Shown here: piece after piece, positions 7,180 through 15,367 of the stretch
How positions within the stretch are numbered: the first letter of the stretch is position 1
How the letters are laid out: the number at the start of each line of letters is the position of its first letter
NCBI GenBank assembly: GCA_002390845.1
Contig: DGQT01000097.1
Coordinates: forward strand, 43,499 to 107,498
Direction of reading: 5' to 3'
DNA length: 64,000 bases
Origin: Chitinophagaceae bacterium UBA4407
GTDB lineage: Bacteria; Bacteroidota; Bacteroidia; Chitinophagales; Chitinophagaceae
Translations under genes and position numbers: made by a program
The notes under the pieces: model-generated
What the model was told of the DNA's origin: nothing
The model's database searches: none
The model's input: only the letters and a program-made list of their open reading frames with translations

Positions 7180-9336
7180 TTAATTCCCGGGATGAATGTA
7201 TGGTAAAGTTATAATAAATTCAGTTCCTTTTCCCGGTTCGGAGAGCATATCTATTTTTCCATGATGTTCCTGAATAATTTTAAATACAATCGCCATACCA
7301 AGCCCTGTTCCTTCTCCTACCGGCTTAGTTGTAAAGAAAGGTTCGAAAATACGGTGCTTCACTTCTTCACTCATCCCAATACCTGTATCTCTGATAATAA
7401 CTTTTAGGGTTTTATCCGGATTGTCGGATGTGGAAATAAATATAATCCCCTCAGCATCGCTTACCTTTTTTTCTGCTACTGCCTGTATGGCATTATTAAG
7501 GATATTCATGAATACCTGGTTTAGTTTACCGGGAAAGCATTCAATATTTGCATCTGCTTTAAAATTTCTTTCAATTCTTATGTGAGGGGGCATGCTGTTA
7601 CGCAGCAACACAATTGTTGAATCGATACCATCATGAACACTTGCAACTTTTAGCTCACTTTCATCTAGCCTGCTAAAAGTTCTTAGGCCTCTTACTATTT
7701 CTGCAGTACGTTCGGCACCATCTTCTATTCCTTTAATAAGTTGCTGAATTTCGGTTCTTACATAATCCATACCTAAAGACTGCTGCTTTGCGTAAACATT
7801 TTCCAATTCTGCTTCAAGTTTATCCTTGCCTGTATCGTGAAGTGTGTTGTATTGATCAATAATTTCAAAGAGGTCATCAATATCCAGTTGCAAAGGCCTT
7901 ATGTTGGATTTTACAAAATTAATCGGGTTATTTATTTCATGCGCAATACCAGCTGTAAGCTGGCCTAAGGAAGCCATTTTTTCGGCTTCTACCAATTGCA
8001 TTTGAGCATCTTTTAAATCGCCTAAAGTTTTATTGAGTTGCGTGTTGGTTTGCTGTAATTCATCTGTTCGTTCGGCTACCTTTTGCTCCAGCACAATATT
8101 TTGTTCCCTGATAAGCTTCTCGTTTTCCTGCGATATTTTCAATGCATAGGTTTGAGAAGCCTCTTTTTCAATTCTAAGGGAGTTAATTTTATCAGCAAGT
8201 GCAAACGAAAGTAGTATGGCCTGTATCGCAGATCCAATGTATAGTATGTATGATGTAAAGTTATTATCAGGCAATATATTTATGTTTCTCATTTCGCGGA
8301 TAATCAGGCAAATTGAGAAAGCTATGAAGGAAATAAAATAAAAATAAGCAGGCCTGTATCCTTTTTTTGCTATGTAATAAGACACTGTGATAGAAACAAT
8401 AGCTGCTGCTAAATTCGTATAATTAAAAACATCGTAACTGATCTTATTATACCCTGCAATACTAAACAATGCCGACGTTATGTAAATGCAGATTATAACA
8501 ATAAACAGAATATGAATAATTGGGGTATATGTCTTCGTTCTTAAAAAAGATATTGTAAACATACCTGTTCCTATACCCGCAAGGCAGGTAGTAACGGGTA
8601 CAGCAATACGGTTAAGTTCGGGGAAATTACTCCATAAATAAAAGAACGAATATCCCGAAATAGTAAGCTGTGCCAAACCCAATAACCCAATAAAAAGAAT
8701 ATAATAAAAATAGGTTCTGTCAAAAGTTGAAATAAATAAAAAGAGATTATACAGAAAAATGGCCAGTATAATACCAAGATACAAGTTCACAATACTGGTT
8801 TGCGTATGAAGCGTATTTTCTATGTCACCCAATTCTCCCAAAACTATTGGCAGCAGTTTAGGATGAAAACTTGTTACGCGCAAATAATAGGCCTGCGTAT
8901 CAGCTGGCTTTAAATGCAAGTCGAAAACATAATTTGGATTGTTGAATAATTGATTTGAAGCAACCAACGAATTACCTGCAAAACCCAGTGGAACCATTGT
9001 TCCTGCCGAATCTTTGTACAACTCGATCTTCGAAATATTGGCGTTTTGTATCAGTAAAAAAATCCCGGGATCATTGGTCTTGTTTAAAACTGAGAACTTG
9101 ATCCATACTGCATTACTGCTAATGGGGAATAAAGGTGTTATTTTTTTATTTGGCAAAAATATTCCTTTCCGTAAAATTTCTGAGGGAGACATTTTTGCCG
9201 TTGAGTCTTCAAAAAATTCTACATAATTTCCAAGGTGTACCGAATTATTAAACGACGTAAAATTAAAAACCGGGCTTGTTTTTGCAGTGCCAAAGAATAA
9301 GATAAAACAAGCAAAAAAAATAAATTTTCTGTTCAA
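7180..9336 (-). CDS. 7TMR-DISM sensor histidine kinase
   Basis: A 718-aa membrane sensor kinase. A signal peptide (1-20) leads into a periplasmic DISMED2-like jelly-roll domain (about 25-170), then seven membrane helices (about 182-385). A coiled-coil linker follows (390-450), then HisKA with LTAGIAHEINNPINF (H466) and HATPase_c (about 600-718; NILNNAIQAV, DTGIGMS, FFTTKPVGEGTGLGM). It presumably senses a periplasmic ligand, perhaps a carbohydrate, and phosphorylates the receiver-kinase encoded 21 bp downstream; this pairing is inferred from the operon. The start codon is TTG at 9336; no ATG lies near, and the signal peptide begins here. It is the second 7TM kinase in the window beside the broken one at 482-2471. 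Confidence 0.92.
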   Translation of the reverse strand: MNRKFIFFACFILFFGTAKTSPVFNFTSFNNSVHLGNYVEFFEDSTAKMSPSEILRKGIFLPNKKITPLFPISSNAVWIKFSVLNKTNDPGIFLLIQNANISKIELYKDSAGTMVPLGFAGNSLVASNQLFNNPNYVFDLHLKPADTQAYYLRVTSFHPKLLPIVLGELGDIENTLHTQTSIVNLYLGIILAIFLYNLFLFISTFDRTYFYYILFIGLLGLAQLTISGYSFFYLWSNFPELNRIAVPVTTCLAGIGTGMFTISFLRTKTYTPIIHILFIVIICIYITSALFSIAGYNKISYDVFNYTNLAAAIVSITVSYYIAKKGYRPAYFYFISFIAFSICLIIREMRNINILPDNNFTSYILYIGSAIQAILLSFALADKINSLRIEKEASQTYALKISQENEKLIREQNIVLEQKVAERTDELQQTNTQLNKTLGDLKDAQMQLVEAEKMASLGQLTAGIAHEINNPINFVKSNIRPLQLDIDDLFEIIDQYNTLHDTGKDKLEAELENVYAKQQSLGMDYVRTEIQQLIKGIEDGAERTAEIVRGLRTFSRLDESELKVASVHDGIDSTIVLLRNSMPPHIRIERNFKADANIECFPGKLNQVFMNILNNAIQAVAEKKVSDAEGIIFISTSDNPDKTLKVIIRDTGIGMSEEVKHRIFEPFFTTKPVGEGTGLGMAIVFKIIQEHHGKIDMLSEPGKGTEFIITLPYIHPGN

Positions 9337-9362
9337 TTTATTAAAGCATTAGTTATGGTTAT

Positions 9363-9370
9363 CAAATTTA
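9363..9370 (-). promoter_or_regulatory. possible -7 element of the kinase operon
   Basis: Read on the minus strand, TAAATTTG matches the Bacteroidota -7 consensus TAnnTTTG and lies about 27 bp before the TTG start of the 7TM kinase. No good -33 TTTG is seen at the expected distance. Confidence 0.35.
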
Positions 9371-9611
9371 TAGAATGTAATGTTCTTTATTTTTTTGGTG
9401 TAAAACCAAAAGCAAAAACAACAGTTAAGAAACATTTTTCAATATAATTCATATTTAATAAATTATAAATATAAAGTTTGCAATAAAGCTAATAAAGCGG
9501 GGTTTATGCTTTATCAGTCATAAAATATATAAGGGTTTTTTAATTTACCAGGCACCAATACCACTCTTAAATTTATCTTCCGCCGTGGCGCATTGGCGTA
9601 AAACTTAAGAA

Positions 9612-9676
9612 TATTTTTTTGAACCCAGCTTCGGTACTGATAGCATCTTTTCTTGCGTCGCACTCTTATGCATCAC
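9612..9676 (+). repeat. intergenic repeat, L arm
   Basis: ATTTTTTTGAACCCAGCTTC, then GGTACTGATAGCATC, then TCTTGCGTCGCACTCTTATG. It sits in the gene-free stretch 9337-9983, in which I see nothing else apart from AT-rich sequence. The next R arm is at 11893-11946, after three genes. Confidence 0.75.
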
Positions 9677-9983
9677 AACTTTATTCAGCATTAAACAACC
9701 GCTCTCGTCAATATATTATTAGTGCAACTGTTACTTTATCCCTTTTGCTGCAAACCTGTAAAAGGTTATACGCAAAGTATAACGTATGTGTGTTTAACGA
9801 AAATAAAGTATTTGAGATTTGCAAGCGATCGATAAGCAGCTTTGCACCTTGCCCAATAAAGAAAAAAAGTTCAAGTGTCCCGCCACGGCGGAAAAAAAAG
9901 TTAAATTGCAGTATTTGTGTTCGGCTAAAAAAAATTTGCATTTTGCACCTTGTGCAAAACAATATTATCCAAAATTAAGTGAG

Positions 9984-10739
9984 TTATATAGCCTGAGCAA
10001 GATTGTAAGCAACCTGTTTAAATTCGTTTTTATTGGCGTTGGGCAGCCTGAGATCATATTGAACTTCCATTGTAATGTTTTTAAAGGGGGATTTTTCTTC
10101 ATTAATGGCGCAAAGGTTTTCACGCATGAACATTATTTTACTTTTCTCTCTCATGTGTGCACTCTTTAGTTCTATTGCATCTTCAAGAATTACCGCTGTA
10201 GCAATCAGATCTAATTTAGGATAGTAAAACGTACCGTTGTTTCCAACTTCGGTAATAACCCTGCTGCCAATCCATTTATTAAACCGAACTGTTACAGGCG
10301 AGCATAAAAAAAACAAGGAATCTATCCCTATTTGCTCGGCTATCACTGTAGATGCTCTTATAGAGAAAATGCTGCCAATACCATAACCCGCTACCTCAAC
10401 AGAATTCCATAAACCACATATTTCACCTGTACCATTCATGGCGTATTTATTTACAACAGCGTGTATTGAGGAATCGAAACTTGAAGTTGCTTCCTGAATT
10501 GGTAAAGGGCTTATACCATCTGCAACATGTAGCCTGGCACCACCAAAAAGTTTACTGCCATCAGCAGATTCCACAACAATTACAAATACTGAATTGCTGT
10601 AAGCCCAGCTCAAATTGGAAGTTGTGAGTTTAAAAATACCATGATTTTCTAAAACTTTTTTATGGCCTTCGTAAAACCTGAGGCAGGTTTCATAGTCATC
10701 AATAGCCCTGAATGCCCTTATTCTTATTTGGCTTTCCAT
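9984..10739 (-). CDS. GNAT-like acyltransferase fold protein
   Basis: A soluble 251-aa protein that looks like a member of the wide GNAT/autoinducer-synthase superfamily. Residues 5-60 form a helical start. A central beta block follows (VFVIVVESADGSKLFGGARL, about 72-90), comparable to the strand-turn with which LuxI/FeeM-type enzymes place their substrate. Next comes ICGLWNSVEVAGYGIGSIFS (about 125-145), where the glycine-rich turn before a helix would hold the acyl donor's phosphopantetheine. The final part is FFLCSPVTVRFNKWIGSRVI. I cannot name substrate or donor. It is divergent from the receiver gene at 10904, with a shared 164-bp spacer, which suggests a regulatory link. Assignment rests on pattern recognition only. 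Confidence 0.6.
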   Translation of the reverse strand: MESQIRIRAFRAIDDYETCLRFYEGHKKVLENHGIFKLTTSNLSWAYSNSVFVIVVESADGSKLFGGARLHVADGISPLPIQEATSSFDSSIHAVVNKYAMNGTGEICGLWNSVEVAGYGIGSIFSIRASTVIAEQIGIDSLFFLCSPVTVRFNKWIGSRVITEVGNNGTFYYPKLDLIATAVILEDAIELKSAHMREKSKIMFMRENLCAINEEKSPFKNITMEVQYDLRLPNANKNEFKQVAYNLAQAI

Positions 10740-10903
10740 GGATATATTTTGGATTAAGGTTGGTTACTAATAAACTTTCCCATTGCAAATAACAAAATTA
10801 ATTACATATATCAAGAAATATAAAAATAATTAATCAGTTATTAATTGGGGGTGTTCTTGTACATTAATTAAATTGCATGAACTAATCAGTCTATATCCAT
10901 AAT

Positions 10904-11359
10904 ATGATAACCGTTTTATATATCGATGATGAGCCACACAACCTTATTTCCTTCCGTGCTTCTTTTAGGCGTGACTTTAATATTTTTACTGCAGAATCTG
11001 CCGAGGAAGGCAAAAAAATTTTAGATTCAAATAAACAAATCAGCGTTATTCTCAGCGATCAGCGAATGCCCAAAACAACAGGCATTGAATTCTTTGAATC
11101 AATATTGGAACAATACCCAGACCCTATAAGAATATTGATTACCGGATACACCGATATCAATGCCGTAATAGACTCCATTAACCGTGGACAGGTTTATAAA
11201 TATCTTTCGAAACCATGGAATGATAATGATATTAAAAATTTTATTGAGAAAGCTTACGAAGTATATAAATTAAGAAAAGAGAACAAGGAGCTTACCGAAA
11301 AACTCCTTTATCTCAATGAAAAACTTGAATTTCTTGCCCGCCAAAGCCTTTTATCGTAA
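10904..11359 (+). CDS. single-domain response regulator
   Basis: A 151-aa CheY-like receiver (residues 1-118) with the acidic pair DD8-9, phosphoacceptor D52 (VILSDQRMP), a Thr in the LITGYTD strand end and Lys in YLSKPW, followed by a charged coiled coil (about 120-146) and no DNA-binding domain. It is paralogous to the receiver of the hybrid kinase at 6067-7158 and to receivers found in HD-GYP regulators. The coiled coil may dimerise it or dock it to a partner. The likely phosphate donors are the kinases of this window. Divergent neighbour: the GNAT-like gene. Downstream, after 154 bp, is trxA. Confidence 0.9.
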   Translation: MITVLYIDDEPHNLISFRASFRRDFNIFTAESAEEGKKILDSNKQISVILSDQRMPKTTGIEFFESILEQYPDPIRILITGYTDINAVIDSINRGQVYKYLSKPWNDNDIKNFIEKAYEVYKLRKENKELTEKLLYLNEKLEFLARQSLLS

Positions 11360-11375
11360 AAAATATTCTTTCTGC

Positions 11376-11428
11376 CCTGCTGTCAGTTTTTGTATGAAGC
11401 CCCGTCAGTATTCTGGTAAGACAGCAGG
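11376..11428. repeat. inverted repeat between receiver gene and trxA
   Basis: CCTGCTGTC at 11376-11384 pairs perfectly with GACAGCAGG at 11420-11428, giving a 9-bp stem with a 35-nt loop just after the receiver stop codon. There is no T-run, so it is not a standard terminator. It could be an mRNA end structure or chance. Confidence 0.35.
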
Positions 11429-11513
11429 ACAAATGAACATTAAATCAATTTTGGACATAAATTTGACCTGTTTAATTACAAATTAAATAATCACTAAATA
11501 AAAAGACAAAATC

Positions 11514-11831
11514 ATGGCATTAGAATTCACGGATGCAAATTTCCAAACCAATGTTTTGGATAGCGATAAGTTGACTGTAGTAGATTTTTGGGCAGAATGG
11601 TGTGGCCCCTGCCGCGCAATTGGCCCGGTTATAGAAGAACTTTCTAAAGAGTACAGTGGAAAAGTAAATGTAGGCAAAGTAAATGTTGACCACAATCCGA
11701 ACATTAGCGTTAATTATGGAATTACTTCAATTCCGGCTATCCTTTTTATTAAAGGTGGCAAAGTAGTAGATAAACAAATTGGTGCGGTACCTAAGTCTAT
11801 GCTGGAGAAAAAAATACAGGCGCACATTTAA
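11514..11831 (+). CDS. trxA: thioredoxin
   Basis: Classical cytoplasmic thioredoxin of 105 aa, the normal length. The redox motif WAEWCGPCR (C30, C33) is intact, as is the cis-proline region (SIPAIL) and the C-terminal GGKVVDKQIGAVPK helix region. It reduces protein disulfides and supplies electrons to enzymes such as methionine sulfoxide reductase (an msrA gene lies at 49055) and ribonucleotide reductase, being itself recharged by thioredoxin reductase. A TAAATTTG sequence at 11458-11465 could be a -7 element. It is monocistronic: the next gene converges from the other strand. Confidence 0.97.
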   Translation: MALEFTDANFQTNVLDSDKLTVVDFWAEWCGPCRAIGPVIEELSKEYSGKVNVGKVNVDHNPNISVNYGITSIPAILFIKGGKVVDKQIGAVPKSMLEKKIQAHI

Positions 11832-11892
11832 TTAAAATGCCCTTAACGGTATTTGCAGAAAGGGCAGCCAAAAGCTCATTTGAATTATAAAA

Positions 11893-11946
11893 TTACAAGT
11901 GAGCGACGCAAGGAACGATCCGTAATAATTTTTGTTGGGCAAAAAA
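11893..11946 (-). repeat. intergenic repeat, R arm
   Basis: ACAAGTGAGCGACGCAAGG, then a drifted outer end TTGTTGGGCAAAAAATT. It lies after trxA and before the shared terminator. Confidence 0.6.
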
Positions 11947-11966
11947 TTAAACTATAGCATTTTTTT

Positions 11967-11998
11967 AAAAGCAGGCTTGAAATAATGCCTGCTTTTTT
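11967..11998. terminator. bidirectional intrinsic terminator
   Basis: Stem AAAAGCAGGC / GCCTGCTTTT with loop TTGAAATAAT, followed by a T-run to the right and preceded by A's (T's on the other strand). It serves the minus-strand deoxynucleoside kinase, whose stop is 12 bp away, and probably trxA. Confidence 0.85.
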
Positions 11999-12009
11999 AT
12001 TTTACAAAA

Positions 12010-12642
12010 TCAAGGCAGTGTAAAGTAATGCTGCCCATCACTTAAATCATTTTCAAGGGCATCAAGTACAACCTGCAGGTGTTTTTCATTACCCAGAAAA
12101 TCTGCATTCGATGCATCTATAAAGATCGTTTTTATGTTATGCTGCTTAATGTAACTGGTATAAGTTTGCTGAAGGCTAAACAGGTAGTCATCGTGAATCC
12201 CTTGTTCGTAAACACGGTTTCTTTTTTTAATGTTCTGTTGTAACTTTTGTACAGGTGCATGCAGGTAAATCAGTATATCTGGGTAAATCAATTGTTGATG
12301 AATAATATCGAATAACTTTTGGTACAGCCTGAACTCTTCTTCGGGTAAATTTACTTTTGCAAATAACAGGCATTTGGTAAACAAGTAATCGCACACGGTA
12401 ATGCTTTGAAACATATCTTTTGTGTGCAACATATCCTTCATTTGCTTAAATCTTTCGGCCATGAAAAAAAGTTCCAGCGGAAATGCATACTGCTTTTGGT
12501 TTTCGTAGAACTTTGGCAGAAAGGGGTTATCAGCAAATTCTTCAAGAATCAGGCGGGCATTAAGTTTCCGGCTTATCAAATGTGCAAGTGTAGTTTTGCC
12601 CGCGCCAATATTTCCTTCAACTGTAATAAAATGGTGTTGCAT
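12010..12642 (-). CDS. deoxynucleoside kinase
   Basis: A cytosolic 210-aa kinase of the deoxyadenosine/deoxyguanosine kinase (dNK) family that phosphorylates deoxynucleosides for salvage. The P-loop GNIGAGKTT lies at residues 10-18. The region with LILEEFADNPFLPKFYE and the FFMAERFKQMK helix are typical substrate-site elements, and the lid region is NIKKRNRVYEQGI. The length is normal. In Bacteroidota the gene often sits beside folK, as it does here (same strand, 153 bp upstream), but an L arm of the intergenic repeat separates them. Base specificity cannot be read from sequence. Confidence 0.92.
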   Translation of the reverse strand: MQHHFITVEGNIGAGKTTLAHLISRKLNARLILEEFADNPFLPKFYENQKQYAFPLELFFMAERFKQMKDMLHTKDMFQSITVCDYLFTKCLLFAKVNLPEEEFRLYQKLFDIIHQQLIYPDILIYLHAPVQKLQQNIKKRNRVYEQGIHDDYLFSLQQTYTSYIKQHNIKTIFIDASNADFLGNEKHLQVVLDALENDLSDGQHYFTLP

Positions 12643-12665
12643 TTTTCACCCGGGTTTTTTAAAAG

Positions 12666-12736
12666 ATTTTTTTTTGAGCCAGGCTATAGAATTACTATAA
12701 AACTTTTCTTGCGTCGCACAATTGAACGTTCAGAAC
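12666..12736 (+). repeat. intergenic repeat, L arm
   Basis: TTTTTTTTTGAGCCAGGCT, then ATAGAATTACTATAAAACTT, then TTCTTGCGTCGCACA and AACGTTCAGAAC. It separates the folK and deoxynucleoside kinase genes. No R partner was seen before the next L arm at 15119. Confidence 0.8.
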
Positions 12737-12795
12737 CCTACGCGACTTCAAACAGCCCTTTAAAATCACCCCCCTTTCAAAATTAAGTAGTACAA

Positions 12796-13287
12796 TCAGT
12801 AGTTCATGTCAATTTTATTCACATTCAATTCATCAGTACATTCTTTCAGAAGTTCCAAAACGGTTTTATTAAAAACCGGGTGAATAAAATCCGGTGCTAT
12901 TTCTGACAGCGGCACCAATACAAATCTTCTTTCATGCAGCCGTTCATGTGGAATAATAAGGTTCGGCTTGTTAATGATCTCGTCATTAAAAAAAAGAATA
13001 TCCAGGTCAATCGTTCTCGGTCCCATTTTTATGTCCCGTTTTCTTCCCATTTTTTCTTCAATCATCAAAAGCGTGTTCATAATTATTTCAGGCTGCAGGC
13101 CGGTTGTAATACACAAAACCTGGTTATAAAAATCAGGCTGATCCTTAAAACCCCATGCTACTGTTTGGTAAACAGATGACTGTTGAATGATCTTTCCGCA
13201 GTATTGCTCAAGTAAAAAGCGGGCAACCCTTAGATTATCAAGCCTGTTGCCTATATTGCCGCCTGTAAGCAGGTAAACCTTGTTCAT
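12796..13287 (-). CDS. folK: 6-hydroxymethyl-7,8-dihydropterin pyrophosphokinase
   Basis: HPPK, 163 aa, transfers pyrophosphate from ATP to 6-hydroxymethyl-dihydropterin, the step before dihydropteroate synthase in folate synthesis. Diagnostic sequences are LLTGGNIGNRLDNL at the N-terminus (substrate loop), GFKDQPDFYNQV, the signature GPRTIDLDILFF with the metal-binding aspartates, and HERLHERRFVLVPL. It is full length and has no fused domains. The start ATG at 13287 is 60 bp from the divergent sppA start, so the two promoters must lie close together. Confidence 0.96.
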   Translation of the reverse strand: MNKVYLLTGGNIGNRLDNLRVARFLLEQYCGKIIQQSSVYQTVAWGFKDQPDFYNQVLCITTGLQPEIIMNTLLMIEEKMGRKRDIKMGPRTIDLDILFFNDEIINKPNLIIPHERLHERRFVLVPLSEIAPDFIHPVFNKTVLELLKECTDELNVNKIDMNY

Positions 13288-13320
13288 AAATTGCTTTAGG
13301 TAAAAGGGTTCAAATATCTT

Positions 13321-13328
13321 TATTTTTG
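13321..13328 (+). promoter_or_regulatory. possible -7 element of sppA
   Basis: TATTTTTG matches TAnnTTTG and lies 19 bp before the sppA ATG. The -33 region (TTTAGG at the expected distance) is a poor match. Confidence 0.4.
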
Positions 13329-13347
13329 AAATGCATAAAAGAGAACT

Positions 13348-15108
13348 ATGAAGAGTTTTATGAAACTATTTTTCGCATCGTTTCTGGCCCTGATTATTTT
13401 CACCATAATTGTTCTGGTTATTGGTATGGCGGTCATTGGTTTTGCATTACAACCCACTAAACCAGATTTGGGTTCAAAAGGCGTATTGGTGCTTGATCTT
13501 TCTTCAGGTTTTAATGAACAAGCTAAAGATAATCCACTTGCATCAATCACAGGCGATGCATCAGATAATGCCCCGGGCCTTTATGATATCATCAGGATGT
13601 TGCACTACGCCAAAACAGATACCACCATAAAAGCTGTTTACTTAAAAGCCGGTTATAATGCAAATGGTTATGCCGCAAGTGAAGAACTTCGCAAAGCAAT
13701 TCTAGATTTTAAAGAAAGTAAAAAAATGGTACTCGCTTATGGCGAGGCAATGGATCAAAAATCTTACTATGTGGCAACCGCTGCCGATAAAATATATTGT
13801 CACCCCAATGGCGGCATAGATTGGGATGGGTTTTCAGTAACCCTTCTTTTTATGAAAGGCTTACTAGACAAGCTGGGCGTTGAACCACAGGTATTTTTTG
13901 CAGGCAAGTTCAAAAGTGCTACCGAACCCTTTCGTGTGACGAAAATGACCGATGCCAACCGCATACAAACCACCGATCTCCTGAATGACCTTTATTCAAA
14001 TTTTCTGCAACAAACAGCACAAGCAAGAAAAATTGATACTGCAACTTTACACCAGCTATCCATCAACGGAAGCATCAGAACAGCATACGATGCACTAAAT
14101 TATAAGCTTGTAGACGGATTAAAATATGATGATCAAATACAAAGCGAGCTGCTAAAGAAACTCGGTCAGGGAAAAAAGGAAACAATCAATTTTATTTCAT
14201 TTGATAAATATGCAAAAGCTGTTAATTATAAAAAAAGCGGCAGCGCTAAAATCGCCATCATCTATGCTCAGGGCGATATAGTAGGTGGCAAAGGCGATGA
14301 CGATGAGATTGGCAGCGACAATTATATTTCATTACTTAGAAAAGCAAGGCTTGATGATGATATAAAAGCCATCGTATTCAGGGTAAACTCCCCAGGCGGC
14401 AGTTCTTTGGCCAGCGATGCAATATGGCGCGAAGTTACCCTTGCAAAAGGAGACAAACCTTTTGTAGTTAGCATGGGCGATTATGCAGCATCCGGCGGGT
14501 ACTATATTTCCTGCAACGCCGATTCTGTTTTTGCAGATGCTACTACCATCACAGGATCCATTGGCGTTTTCAGCATCATTCCCAATTTTCAGCCATTCTT
14601 CAACGATAAACTGGGCATTACTTTCGATGGTGTAAAAACAGCACCCTATGCAGATATGGGCTCTACCGGCAGGCCACTTACCGAAACAGAAAAACATTTT
14701 ATGCAGGCTTCTGTAGATTCTATTTATAATACTTTTAAAAACCGCGTGGCCAGCGGCAGAACAAAAGACATTTCTTATATCGACAGCATTGCACAGGGTC
14801 ACGTTTATACAGGTAGCAGGGCTTTGCAACTGGCGCTTATAGATAAAACCGGAACCTTGCAGGATGCTATAGATTGTGCTGCGCGTATGGCAAAACTAAA
14901 AGAGTACGGCACAAAAGAGTACCCCGAAAAAAAATCGTTTTGGGAGCAGTTGGTAAACAGTAGTTCATATAAGGCATCAATGCAAGAAAGTGCAGTAAAA
15001 GAAAATATCGGTGCGCAGCAATACTATATGCTGCAGCAGGTAAAAAAAATAAGGGTTTTAATGCAGGCACCACAAGCCAGGCTGCCTTTCGATTTTGATA
15101 TCAAGTAA
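13348..15108 (+). CDS. sppA: signal peptide peptidase SppA, long (67K) type
   Basis: A 586-aa inner-membrane serine protease with a single N-terminal membrane helix (residues 9-33) and tandem S49 domains facing the periplasm. The catalytic pair of the long form is visible: the general-base Lys in GKFKSATEP (about K188) from the first domain, and the nucleophile Ser in GDYAASGGYY (S381) from the second. VNSPGGSS (about 346-352) forms the oxyanion region. The family cleaves signal peptides left in the membrane after protein export. Length and motif spacing match the E. coli-type enzyme. It is divergent from folK and followed by an L-R repeat pair. Confidence 0.94.
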   Translation: MKSFMKLFFASFLALIIFTIIVLVIGMAVIGFALQPTKPDLGSKGVLVLDLSSGFNEQAKDNPLASITGDASDNAPGLYDIIRMLHYAKTDTTIKAVYLKAGYNANGYAASEELRKAILDFKESKKMVLAYGEAMDQKSYYVATAADKIYCHPNGGIDWDGFSVTLLFMKGLLDKLGVEPQVFFAGKFKSATEPFRVTKMTDANRIQTTDLLNDLYSNFLQQTAQARKIDTATLHQLSINGSIRTAYDALNYKLVDGLKYDDQIQSELLKKLGQGKKETINFISFDKYAKAVNYKKSGSAKIAIIYAQGDIVGGKGDDDEIGSDNYISLLRKARLDDDIKAIVFRVNSPGGSSLASDAIWREVTLAKGDKPFVVSMGDYAASGGYYISCNADSVFADATTITGSIGVFSIIPNFQPFFNDKLGITFDGVKTAPYADMGSTGRPLTETEKHFMQASVDSIYNTFKNRVASGRTKDISYIDSIAQGHVYTGSRALQLALIDKTGTLQDAIDCAARMAKLKEYGTKEYPEKKSFWEQLVNSSSYKASMQESAVKENIGAQQYYMLQQVKKIRVLMQAPQARLPFDFDIK

Positions 15109-15118
15109 GTAGGTTTTT

Positions 15119-15300
15119 CTTTTTAGCCGGGCATAAGTTTTTATGGCATCAACTGTTGCGTCGCACACTTATGCAGCATAAATTCTTTTGAGCTTTTAAC
15201 AGCCAGGCTGTAGTTTAAAGTGGCTCAATAAAAAGAGAAAGTACAAGAGTGCGACGCAACTAAGTTTCATACTTATTCCATTGCCTGGTTCAAAAAAAAT
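15119..15300. repeat. intergenic repeat, L-R pair with short loop
   Basis: L arm at about 15119-15174 (TTTTAGCCGGGCATAAG, then TGGCATCAACTGTTGCGTCG, CACACTTATG). R arm at about 15239-15300 (GTACAAGAGTGCGACGCAAC, then GCCTGGTTCAAAAAAAAT). About 65 bp separate the arms, so the whole can fold as one long hairpin between sppA and the beta-helix gene. Confidence 0.85.
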
Positions 15301-15367
15301 CCTTCTGAAAATATTCCATATTTAGTTCAAAAAATAAACAGAAAACAAATTATAAAGCATCATTATT

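Noticed and set aside
9619..9978. ORF across the L arm at 9.6 kb
   Set aside because: It starts within the repeat, has no recognisable domain and biased composition, and overlaps no conserved sequence.
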